DNA from: Streptomyces sp. 150FB
GTDB lineage: Bacteria; Actinomycetota; Actinomycetes; Streptomycetales; Streptomycetaceae
Assembly (NCBI RefSeq): GCF_000818195.1
Contig: NZ_JTHL01000001.1
Span: forward strand, 2,380,679 to 2,415,614
Length of the DNA: 34,936 nt
Direction: 5' to 3'
The position numbers were made by a program, and so were the translations under genes. Below the pieces are notes generated by a model. It was not told where the DNA came from. It made no database searches and saw nothing but the letters and a program-made list of their open reading frames with translations. The first letter of the stretch is position 1; each line of letters begins with the position of its first letter. This document shows positions 8,392 to 14,770 of the stretch, piece after piece.

Positions 8392-8838
8392 ATGTTCACA
8401 CGCGTACGCCGCGCCGCGGCCGTCCTCGCCGCCGTCGTCCCGCTCCTGGCCGCGGCGCCGGCCGCCGCCCCGAACGCCTCCTGGGACACCAAGGAGAAGT
8501 GCGTCCAGAAGGACTGGGACGGCCGCCGCGTCCCCACCCGGATGGGCAACTCCGTGCTGGGCTGGCGTCATCTGTCCGCACCGCACAACATCACGACGTG
8601 CAGGCTCATCAACGCCGCGCTCAACGGCAAGCCCGACAAGAAGTCCGACAAGAACCGGAACCTGGAGTACTGGGGCTCGGCCATCAACAGGGGCCGTCAG
8701 GTGAACTTCGTGGTCAAGATCCGCTACGCGAAGACCACCGACGACGGGAAGTACACCGCTCCCGGAGCGAAGGGGAAGGTCGGCGTCATCACCGCCTACT
8801 GCAAGGGGATGCGGAAGTGCCCGTCGTGGGTCAACTGA
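8392..8838 (+). CDS. Small secreted protein of unknown function
   Basis: 148 residues with a Sec signal peptide (basic MFTRVRR, then an Ala/Val/Leu core, probable cleavage near residues 24-27, A-P-A-A-A). The mature protein is about 120 residues, lysine-rich, with four cysteines (K-E-K-C, T-T-C-R-L, A-Y-C-K-G, R-K-C-P) that could form two disulfides. Conserved-looking aromatic motifs are YWGSAINRGRQVNFVVK and VITAYCKG. It could be a secreted nuclease-like or toxin-like small protein, but I recognise no family. The next gene overlaps its 3' end by 22 nt. Confidence 0.8.
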   Translation: MFTRVRRAAAVLAAVVPLLAAAPAAAPNASWDTKEKCVQKDWDGRRVPTRMGNSVLGWRHLSAPHNITTCRLINAALNGKPDKKSDKNRNLEYWGSAINRGRQVNFVVKIRYAKTTDDGKYTAPGAKGKVGVITAYCKGMRKCPSWVN

Positions 8839-9278
8839 CCTGTTCCCCAGGGTGCGTTGCCCGGGCGCAGAGCGCCGTCGCCGCCGCCCTGTGGCACTAC
8901 ACCGAAGCCCCTGTCGCCAAGCCGTACTACGTACGCGGATGCGTCCCCGACCCGGACGAGCCCGCCGTGACCGTCGCCCTGTGGACCGGCCCGGCGGCGC
9001 GGGACAAGATGAACCTCTTCCTGCTCGTGCCCCTCGTCTCCGAGGGCCTGCCGGTCCCGGCGGAGCAGGTGGTGGTGGGACTGATGCGGCTGGGGCGCGG
9101 GACGCACCTGTTCGGCTCGGCCGGCCGGCGGTTCGACGGCAAACCCGTCCTCAACGGGGGCGACCTGGTGCGGGGCAAGGGCCGGCCCTGCCTGTGCGGA
9201 GGGACCGCCGCCGAGGGCGAAGTGCGGCCGGAGGGCTTCTACTTCGAGCGCCCGGGTGAACTGAGGCGCTACCCCTGA
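8817..9278 (+). CDS. Hypothetical protein
   Basis: 153 residues from GTG 8817, with AGGGG about 8 nt upstream, overlapping the previous gene in another frame. Third-position GC is high throughout, supporting real coding. Visible pieces are an aromatic N-terminal part (ALWHYTEAPVAKPYYVRGC), an MNLFLLVPLV strand and a Cys pair (PCLCGG). No signal peptide and no domain that I recognise. The overlap with the secreted-protein gene suggests co-translation. Confidence 0.65.
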   Translation: MPVVGQLTCSPGCVARAQSAVAAALWHYTEAPVAKPYYVRGCVPDPDEPAVTVALWTGPAARDKMNLFLLVPLVSEGLPVPAEQVVVGLMRLGRGTHLFGSAGRRFDGKPVLNGGDLVRGKGRPCLCGGTAAEGEVRPEGFYFERPGELRRYP

Positions 9279-9306
9279 CCGCCGGCGGGGCGGTGCAGCT
9301 CGGCCC

Positions 9307-9336
9307 AAGGGGCAGTCAGCTCGCTGACTGCCCCTT
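9307..9336. terminator. Strong bidirectional terminator hairpin
   Basis: AAGGGGCAGTCAGC and its exact reverse complement separated by 2 nt (in practice a 13-bp stem with a CTCG loop). It lies between the convergent ends at 9278 (+) and 9358 (-). The stem starts with AA and ends with TT, giving a short U-tract in both directions. Confidence 0.85.
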
Positions 9337-9357
9337 CGCGGTGCCGACAGCACATCC

Positions 9358-10344
9358 CTAGGCCGCCAGCAGTGCCGTGATCTCCGTCAACTGCTCGGCC
9401 CGCAAAGGCCCGTACGCCAGGGCGCCCGCGTTCTGTTCCGCCTGTTCGACCGACCGGAACCCCGGGATCGGGATCGTGCGCGGGCTGCGCGCCCACAGCC
9501 ACGCCAGTGCTCCCTGGGCGAGGGTGCGGCCGTCGCTGGCGAGCACCTCGCGGATGGAGTCGACGCGCGCCAGCCACTCCGGGGACGGCTCGCCGCCCTC
9601 GCCGAACCACCGCAGCCAGGACGGCGGGGTGGCGCGGATGTCGCCGACCGACCCCTTGCCGCCCGAGCCGTGCTTGGAGGTGAGCAGGCCCATCGCGAGC
9701 GGGCCGCGGTTGATGCTGGCGAGATCGAGCCGCTCGCAGAGGGCGAACATCTCCGGCGCGTCCTCCAGCACGTTGCAGGCGTGCTGTACGGCGGCGCAGT
9801 TCGGGCCCTCGGCGAAGAGCGCGGCGCGCTCCGGGTCGTCGGTGCTCCAGGCGTACGCACGGATGAGCCCCTCGGCGACGAACTCCTCGCAGGCTTCGCG
9901 GAGTTCGGCCGCCTCTTCGAGATCGGCACCGTTCAGGTGGAGCTGGTAGAGGTCGATGTGGTCGGTGCCGAGGCGGCCCAGTGAGGCGGTGAGTGCGCGC
10001 CGGGCGAAGGCGGGACTGGTGTCGGTGCCCGTCGACGTACGGCTGGCCTCGTCGATGACGTTGCCCCACTTGGTCGCGATCACCACATCGTCCCGCCGGC
10101 CCTGGAGCGCGCGGCCGAGGACACGTTCGCTGTGCCCGGCCCCGTACGCGTCGGCCGTGTCGAAGAAGGTGATGCCCAGGTCGAGGGCCCGGTGGATCGC
10201 GGCGATGGACTCGTTGTCGTCGACCTTGCCCCAGCCGAGCGGGTTGCCGTCCGCGTCCTGCCACTCGCCGCCGATCGCCCAGCAGCCGAAGCCGAGTGCG
10301 CTCACCGATATGCCGCTGCGGCCCAGTGTTCTGGTCAGTTCCAT
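9358..10344 (-). CDS. Aldo/keto reductase
   Basis: 328 residues. The catalytic tetrad of the superfamily can be placed: Asp and Tyr in DTADAYGAGHSE, Lys in VVIATKWG and His in LYQLHLNG. The C-terminus has the NADPH-binding IPIPGFRSVEQAEQN. It should reduce aldehydes or ketones using NADPH; substrate unknown. Start ATG 10344: TAGCGT lies 7 nt upstream with TTGTCT further up, implying a leaderless mRNA. Upstream in-frame extension to 10647 overlaps the MazG gene and is not credible. Confidence 0.93.
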   Translation of the reverse strand: MELTRTLGRSGISVSALGFGCWAIGGEWQDADGNPLGWGKVDDNESIAAIHRALDLGITFFDTADAYGAGHSERVLGRALQGRRDDVVIATKWGNVIDEASRTSTGTDTSPAFARRALTASLGRLGTDHIDLYQLHLNGADLEEAAELREACEEFVAEGLIRAYAWSTDDPERAALFAEGPNCAAVQHACNVLEDAPEMFALCERLDLASINRGPLAMGLLTSKHGSGGKGSVGDIRATPPSWLRWFGEGGEPSPEWLARVDSIREVLASDGRTLAQGALAWLWARSPRTIPIPGFRSVEQAEQNAGALAYGPLRAEQLTEITALLAA

Positions 10345-10351
10345 GCACCGA

Positions 10352-10410
10352 ACGCTATGAGGTGGAGTGCACACGAAGACAAGGGGGTGCGTCCTCCGCT
10401 CTGCCAGACT
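10352..10410. promoter_or_regulatory. Divergent leaderless promoters (aldo/keto reductase and MazG-like)
   Basis: On the minus strand, TTGTCT (10382-10377), 19 nt, TAGCGT (10357-10352), then 7 nt to ATG 10344. On the plus strand, CAGACT (10405-10410) is followed by 7 nt to ATG 10418. Neither gene has a Shine-Dalgarno. Both spacings place the transcription start at the ATG. Confidence 0.45.
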
Positions 10411-10417
10411 TCCCGCC

Positions 10418-10741
10418 ATGGATCTGGAACGGCATACGTGGGACACGGTGGAGCGGCTGCACGCCTGGCTGGACGCGGCGGCCGTACTCCCGCCGGAGCA
10501 GGAGAAGCTGCTGCGCGTACTGAAGCTCTCCGAGGAGGCGGGCGAGGTGGCGGCGGCCGTCATCGGCGCCACCGGGCAGAATCCGCGCAAGGGCGTCACC
10601 CACACCTGGGGGGACGTGGAGGCCGAGCTGTGTGATGTCGTGATCACGGCGATGGTCGCGCTGCGGACGCTGACACCGGACGCGGCCGGGGTCTTCGCCG
10701 CGCACCTGCGGCGGGTCGACGAGCGGGCGGCGGGGCGCTGA
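10418..10741 (+). CDS. MazG-like nucleotide pyrophosphohydrolase
   Basis: 107 residues. The all-alpha NTP pyrophosphatase metal site is seen: KLSEEAGEVAAAVIG (E-x-x-E type) followed by DVEAELCDVVITAMVAL (E-x-x-D). Members hydrolyse (d)NTPs, often non-canonical ones, to monophosphates. One domain only, shorter than E. coli MazG. The 3' end is partly duplicated just after the stop (see repeat). Confidence 0.88.
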   Translation: MDLERHTWDTVERLHAWLDAAAVLPPEQEKLLRVLKLSEEAGEVAAAVIGATGQNPRKGVTHTWGDVEAELCDVVITAMVALRTLTPDAAGVFAAHLRRVDERAAGR

Positions 10742-10777
10742 GGGGAGCGGAGGGTCGAGGAGCGGGCGGCGGGGCGC
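10713..10777. repeat. Duplicated 3' end of the MazG-like gene
   Basis: A 26-bp segment at 10713-10738, inside the last codons, recurs at 10752-10777 just after the stop with a single C-to-G difference. The offset is 39 bp, exactly 13 codons, so it looks like a small in-frame tandem duplication cut off by the TGA. Confidence 0.7.
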
Positions 10778-10834
10778 CATGGGGAGCCGGAGCCGGTCTC
10801 CGGCCCCGCGCCTCCCCGGCGTCCGCGAACGGGC

Positions 10835-11440
10835 TCAGTAGCCGTAGCCGCCGCTCGAACCGCTGCTGTCGGAGCTGCCGCCGCCCGAGGACGAGGCGGC
10901 CTTGGTGATCTGGCTGCCGGCCGGGGACAGGACCCACCACTTGGCGCCGAAGCCGTCGATGCCCTGGCCGTTGGTCTGACCGGCCGAGCTGTCGCCCTTG
11001 AAGTAGTAGAGCGGGTGGCCGTTGTAGGCGACCTGCTTGGTGCCGTCGTCGCGCGTGATCGTCGTCAGCTTGCCGGCCGTGGCTCCCGTACCCGCCTTCG
11101 GCGCGTCCTTGGAGGTCAGCGGCGGCCACTGGGTCGCGCAGTCGCCGGAACAGGTGGACTTGGTCCTGGTGTCCGAGGCGAACATGTAGAGCGACTTGCC
11201 GGAGCTGTCGGTCAGGTACGTGCCCAGCGTGCCGCTCTTGGTCATCACCGAGGCGGCCGTGCCGCTCGCCGGAGCCCCCGCCGTGCTGCCGGCGGCGGAG
11301 CTGGGGGCCGAACTCGACGCGGAACTGCCCGAGCCCGAGCTGTCGGACCCTCCGCACGCCGCGGCGAAGGCGGCCAGCGCCGCCGCGGAGAGTCCGAGCC
11401 CGAGAGTGGAGGAGAACTTGCCCTTGCCGCGGAGATTCAT
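10835..11440 (-). CDS. Lipoprotein with COG4315/Lipoprotein_15 secreted repeats
   Basis: 201 residues. Signal peptide with lipobox A-A-A-C, lipidation Cys29, then a Ser/Gly/Ala-rich linker of about 35 residues. Two copies of the PF03640 repeat follow: GTYLTDSSGKSLYMF with CSGDCATQWPPL, and the second KQVAYNGHPLYYFKGDSSAG ending WWVLSPAG. The C-terminus is Ser/Gly-rich and ends GGYGY. The protein should be anchored outside the membrane; its biochemical role is not known. Shine-Dalgarno AAGGGA is 7 nt before the ATG. It is the last gene of the minus-strand stress block. Confidence 0.9.
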   Translation of the reverse strand: MNLRGKGKFSSTLGLGLSAAALAAFAAACGGSDSSGSGSSASSSAPSSAAGSTAGAPASGTAASVMTKSGTLGTYLTDSSGKSLYMFASDTRTKSTCSGDCATQWPPLTSKDAPKAGTGATAGKLTTITRDDGTKQVAYNGHPLYYFKGDSSAGQTNGQGIDGFGAKWWVLSPAGSQITKAASSSGGGSSDSSGSSGGYGY

Positions 11441-11475
11441 GGACCGATCCCTTGTTTGAGGTGTGAGGCGGGGTA

Positions 11476-11500
11476 CGCGACCGCCTCTCCGGCGGTCGCG
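11476..11500. repeat. Inverted repeat in the 5' leader of the lipoprotein gene
   Basis: CGCGACCGCC, 5-nt loop, GGCGGTCGCG: 10-bp perfect arms, 36 nt upstream of the lipoprotein start. It could be an operator or a leader hairpin; there is no U-run. Confidence 0.5.
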
Positions 11501-11621
11501 TCTTCACCCTCAGTACGGGACGGCTACCCGCTTCTCTCAAAACGGGCCAGTGAGAGGAATCACGGACAATACGATGAACGGCGCCCGGGTGAGTCACGTA
11601 TCTCTTATAAGGGCTCGGCGG

Positions 11622-11656
11622 CCCCCGAGTACGTCACCCGGTGACGTACTCGGGGG
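11622..11656 (-). terminator. Terminator after the ferritin-like operon
   Basis: Perfect inverted repeat with 17-bp arms (CCCCCGAGTACGTCACC and its complement) around one central base; in RNA a stem of about 15 bp with a 5-nt loop. It starts 15 nt after the stop of the ferritin-like lipoprotein gene. Confidence 0.75.
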
Positions 11657-11670
11657 ACCTGTCAGGCCTG

Positions 11671-12534
11671 TCAGACCGTCAGGAGGCTTGGCTTGGCGGC
11701 CTTGTCGATGGGCAGGAAGGCGTCCGGCACCGGGTACTGACCGAGGACGAAGTGCAGGATGGCCGCGTGCATCGCCTCGACGGGCGCGATGGTGGCGGCG
11801 GTCTGGATCGCGCCCACGCTCTTCACGTTGGAGACCGCGAAGAGATAGGTCTGCGCCGCCTGGTCCTCCAACTGGAGCGCCAGCTTCGCCACGGCACTGA
11901 CGTCCTTGGCCTGGCCGAGCGCCTGGGTGACCTGCTTCTGGTCGGACAGCGGCACCCCCTTGATCGCGGGCTTGCCCGCGCCGGTCAGCACCGCGTTCCA
12001 CGCCGCCGCGTGATCCATGTGCTGCGCCATCGCTGTGGTGGCGAAGGTCGACACCGCCGGAGGTACGGTTCCGAGCTTGCCGGCCTTGGCCGCCGCCAGC
12101 GCCGCCTTGTACGCGCCCACGGCCTGGTTCTCCAGCGCGACCGCCAGCGCGACGATCTTCAGGTCGCCGGTGTACGGGGACGCGTCCAGCGCGGCGGCCG
12201 AGGCGTCGGCGGCGGGCTGCGACGAGGAGCTGCTCTTCCCGCCGCCGCAGGCGGCCAGCAGGAACGCCGCTCCTGCCCCGCCGGCACCCAGCAGGAACCG
12301 TCGCCGGCCGGTCGCCCCCGAGGCGTCCAGCTCATGGCTCCGGTCCTCGTGCGCCTCCCGCGTACCGCCTGCCTCGACCCGCGTCCCGCCTGCCGTGACC
12401 TGCTCGGTCAGGTCGGCTCCGCTCGCGCGCATCACGGGCAGTGTCTCGCGATGGGCCTCCTCCATGTCCCGCGTGAGGCGGGTGAGTTGACCCTCGCTGA
12501 TCGGCAGCTCCCAGCCGCCTCGCTGCGTACTCAC
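11671..12534 (-). CDS. Ferritin-like domain lipoprotein with Tat-type signal
   Basis: 287 residues from GTG 12534, which overlaps the stop of the upstream paralogue (GTGA). An N-terminal cytosolic stretch of about 75 residues precedes an internal Tat lipoprotein signal: R-R-R-F-L-L-G at 77-83 and lipobox L-A-A-C with Cys96. The exported part is a four-helix ferritin-like domain with metal-ligand candidates in VALENQAVGAY, QHMDHAAAWN, LQLEDQAAQTY and APVEAMHAAILH. It likely binds iron or handles peroxide outside the membrane; this is inference from the fold. The long segment before the signal is unusual. Confidence 0.88.
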   Translation of the reverse strand: MSTQRGGWELPISEGQLTRLTRDMEEAHRETLPVMRASGADLTEQVTAGGTRVEAGGTREAHEDRSHELDASGATGRRRFLLGAGGAGAAFLLAACGGGKSSSSSQPAADASAAALDASPYTGDLKIVALAVALENQAVGAYKAALAAAKAGKLGTVPPAVSTFATTAMAQHMDHAAAWNAVLTGAGKPAIKGVPLSDQKQVTQALGQAKDVSAVAKLALQLEDQAAQTYLFAVSNVKSVGAIQTAATIAPVEAMHAAILHFVLGQYPVPDAFLPIDKAAKPSLLTV

Positions 12535-13241
12535 TTGACGGCCCCTTCAGAGATCGGCGAGGCGTTCTTGGTCGGGTAGAAGGCGTCGGGGAATCCGACA
12601 CTTCCCACGGCCGCCGGCAGCTTCGCGACGTCCGTCGGAATCGCGATCAGGCTGGTGTCGCCCGAGGCCAGCAGTGACTGGACCGCCAGCAGCGTCGCGC
12701 GGTGCTGGGCCTCGACCGGCGCGACGGAGCCGAAGAGCCGGCGCAACTGTGCGTTGCTGACCTGGCTGACGTTCTTGGTGTAGGTCTGCGCGGCCACGTC
12801 CTCCAGCGAGATGGCCAGCTTGACCACGTCGGCCGGGGTCTTGATCGACGGCAGCATCTTCTTGACCACGGCCGCGTACTTCGGGTCCGGCGCCGGCTGC
12901 GCCTTGCCGCCGGCCTGGGTCGCGGCCGCGTTGAACGCCTTGGCGTGTTCCTCGTGCTGCTGGGTGGTCCTCTTGATGAACGTGACGACCGTCTTGTTGC
13001 CGTCCTTGATGAACGGCAGGCCGGCGGCCGTACGGTAGACGGTCACCGCCAGATTCTCGATCGACGCGGCCGTCTGGAGCGCCATGATGTCGTTCTTCGA
13101 CGTCGCCGCCGACCGGAATCCGCCCTCGTGGAAATCCCTCAGCGCGCTGTCCGTGATTCTCACGGCATCGCTGTTCAAATCCTGTGACTGCTCGGTCAGT
13201 TCCCGCAGCAGTCGGGTGTCGATGCGCTCCGCGCCCATCAC
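12531..13241 (-). CDS. Ferritin-like domain protein without export signal
   Basis: 236 residues, start GTG 13241 (ATG 13238 also possible). No signal peptide. The helices repeat the pattern of the downstream paralogue: A-S-I-E-N-L-A-V-T-V-Y, QQHEEHAKAFN, ISLEDVAAQTY and APVEAQHRATLL, and both proteins share a PDAF-x-P segment near the C-terminus. The two genes are therefore a tandem duplication in which one copy gained or kept an export signal. Expected role: di-metal or iron-related stress protection in the cytosol. First gene of a two-gene operon with a 4-nt overlap. Confidence 0.88.
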   Translation of the reverse strand: MMGAERIDTRLLRELTEQSQDLNSDAVRITDSALRDFHEGGFRSAATSKNDIMALQTAASIENLAVTVYRTAAGLPFIKDGNKTVVTFIKRTTQQHEEHAKAFNAAATQAGGKAQPAPDPKYAAVVKKMLPSIKTPADVVKLAISLEDVAAQTYTKNVSQVSNAQLRRLFGSVAPVEAQHRATLLAVQSLLASGDTSLIAIPTDVAKLPAAVGSVGFPDAFYPTKNASPISEGAVK

Positions 13242-13399
13242 GCCCCATCTCTCATCGCGCCCGCGCGATCGCGGGCACTCTCATCGACACATTCGCGAGA
13301 GGGAGGCTTCCGGATTGCCGACATCACCGACACACCGTGTCAATTCACCCCATCAGCCGAACAATCGGCCGACGGACTCACCCAGCGGTGAGACACGAC

Positions 13400-13431
13400 G
13401 ACGGGCCACGCCGTCACCGGCGTGGCCCGTC
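13400..13431 (-). terminator. Terminator of the sigma factor gene
   Basis: GACGGGCCACGCCG and its exact reverse complement (14 bp each) around a 4-nt loop, 32 nt after the sigma gene stop on the minus strand. Between this and the ferritin start, a TTGACA (13344-13339) may be a -35 for the ferritin operon, without a convincing -10. Confidence 0.82.
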
Positions 13432-13462
13432 AAAGCTTTTCGTGGAAGTCCGACCAGGCGGA

Positions 13463-14365
13463 TCAGTCCTCGGCGAGCATGCCGGACCGCAGCGTGGCCA
13501 GGGTGCGGGCCAGCAGGCGCGAGACATGCATCTGCGAGACGCCCAGCTTCTCCCCTATCTGCGACTGGGTCATCTCCTGCCCGAAGCGCATTTCCACAAT
13601 GGCGCGCTCACGGTCGTCCAACTGCCCGAGGAGCGGGGCGAGCGAATGGAAATCCTCGACGAGTTCCATGGCGGGGTCGCAGTCGCCCATCGTATCGGCG
13701 AACGTACGGCCACTCTTCTTGGCCTGACCGTCGTCACCGGAGTCATTGGGAAGGTCGAGAGATCCGGCGGTGTAGCCGTTCGAGGCGACAATTCCTTCGA
13801 TGACTTCTTCGTCACTCAGCCCGAGGTGCTCGGCCAACTCACCGACGGTGGGCCTGCGGTCGAGCACGGCCGCCAGGTCGTCCTGCGCCTTCGCGAGTTC
13901 GACGCGCAGCTCCTGAAGGCGGCGCGGCACATGGACGGCCCAGGTGGTGTCGCGGAAGAACCGCTTGATCTCACCGATGATGTAGGGCACGGCGAAGGAG
14001 GTGAACTCCACCTCGCGGGAGAGGTCGAAGCGGTCGATCGCCTTGATCAGGCCGATCGTGCCGACCTGGTGGATGTCCTCCAGGTCGCCACTGCCCCGGT
14101 TGCGGAAGCGGCTCGCCGCGAACCGTACGAGCGACTGGTTCATCTCGATCAGGGTGTTGCGGGCGTACTGGTACTCGTGCGTGCCCTCTTCGAGGACCTG
14201 GAGCTGGTCGAAGAACAGCTTCGACAGGTCACGGGCGTTCTTCGGCGCGATCTTCCCCGCGTCCTCGATCCACGGCAGCTCGCCTACGAAGCGCTCGCCG
14301 CCCACCGTCGTTCCGGCCTCGGTGAGCTGTATGGACGTACTTGCGGACCCGGTTGTCATCGTCAC
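13463..14365 (-). CDS. RNA polymerase sigma factor, SigB/SigF/SigG subfamily
   Basis: 300 residues. Region 2 (RFAASRFRNRGSGDLEDIHQVG, IGLIKAIDRFD, EFTSFAVPYIIGEIKRFFRD), region 3 (VPRRLQELR to LAEHLGLSDEEVIEGI) and region 4 (DDRERAIVEMRFGQEMTQSQIGEKLGVSQMHVSRLLARTL) are all intact. This is the alternative stress/development sigma group of Streptomyces, normally controlled by anti-sigma and anti-anti-sigma factors through partner switching; none is encoded here, but a SpoIIE phosphatase is nearby. Start at GTG 14365 with AAGG 7 nt upstream (ATG 14359 possible). Which of the several Streptomyces SigB paralogues this is cannot be said. Confidence 0.94.
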   Translation of the reverse strand: MTMTTGSASTSIQLTEAGTTVGGERFVGELPWIEDAGKIAPKNARDLSKLFFDQLQVLEEGTHEYQYARNTLIEMNQSLVRFAASRFRNRGSGDLEDIHQVGTIGLIKAIDRFDLSREVEFTSFAVPYIIGEIKRFFRDTTWAVHVPRRLQELRVELAKAQDDLAAVLDRRPTVGELAEHLGLSDEEVIEGIVASNGYTAGSLDLPNDSGDDGQAKKSGRTFADTMGDCDPAMELVEDFHSLAPLLGQLDDRERAIVEMRFGQEMTQSQIGEKLGVSQMHVSRLLARTLATLRSGMLAED

Positions 14366-14513
14366 GTCATCGCCTTACCTAGTCGGACTCAGTCAGGCAC
14401 CTGCCCCCGAACCCCACCCCTACTCCTCCAGACGGCAACAGTTTCCAGAGAGCACATCTCGCCGGCCGGCCGGCGGGACGCACCCTGCCCTCACTCCCCT
14501 GCCGTCCCCATCG

Positions 14514-14588
14514 TCACCGACGACGCAGGAACATGATGAGAACGATGATGAGAATGACGACAACAACCGTACCGAGACCGATGTACAT
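14514..14588 (-). CDS. 24-residue membrane microprotein
   Basis: Reads M-Y-I-G-L-G-T-V-V-V-V-I-L-I-I-V-L-I-M-F then L-R-R-R. That is one membrane helix of about 20 residues with a triple-arginine tail, so the C-terminus should face the cytosol. GGAG lies 8 nt before the ATG. A match to the SigB promoter consensus lies 80 nt upstream. The ORF is too short for normal gene finders, but the ribosome site, promoter and uniform hydrophobicity make it believable. It may be a stress-induced regulator of a membrane protein; role unknown. Confidence 0.75.
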   Translation of the reverse strand: MYIGLGTVVVVILIIVLIMFLRRR

Positions 14589-14667
14589 GAGAAATTCTCC
14601 ATTCCGTAAAGCCAATCCATAAACGGCACCCGGCCTGACGGCCGAACGCCCTGTCCATCGAGACGGG

Positions 14668-14691
14668 TTACCCCGATCCGCCTCGCTAAAC
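14668..14691 (-). promoter_or_regulatory. SigB-type promoter (GTTT-N14-GGGTAA)
   Basis: Minus strand: GTTT (14691-14688), 14 nt, GGGTAA (14673-14668). This fits the Streptomyces SigB-family consensus (GNNTN14-16GGGTAY) at all key positions. It faces the 24-residue microprotein gene and then the sigma gene. Confidence 0.75.
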
Positions 14692-14717
14692 AGTGGAGAA
14701 AAAGCAGCGGGAGATTT

Positions 14718-14737
14718 CTCAGGAGCACGTACCTGAG
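14718..14737 (-). terminator. Weak terminator after the SpoIIE phosphatase gene
   Basis: CTCAGG/CCTGAG arms (6 bp) around 8 nt, 34 nt past the stop; on the minus strand a CTTTTTCT tract follows about 12-15 nt later. Confidence 0.4.
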
Positions 14738-14770
14738 GGGAATGCGCGTTCGGCCCGGCGCTGCGGCGCG

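Noticed and set aside
11521..11545. Possible SigB-type promoter before the lipoprotein gene (GTTT and GGGTA on the minus strand)
   Set aside because: The spacer is 10 nt, while this promoter class needs about 14-16.
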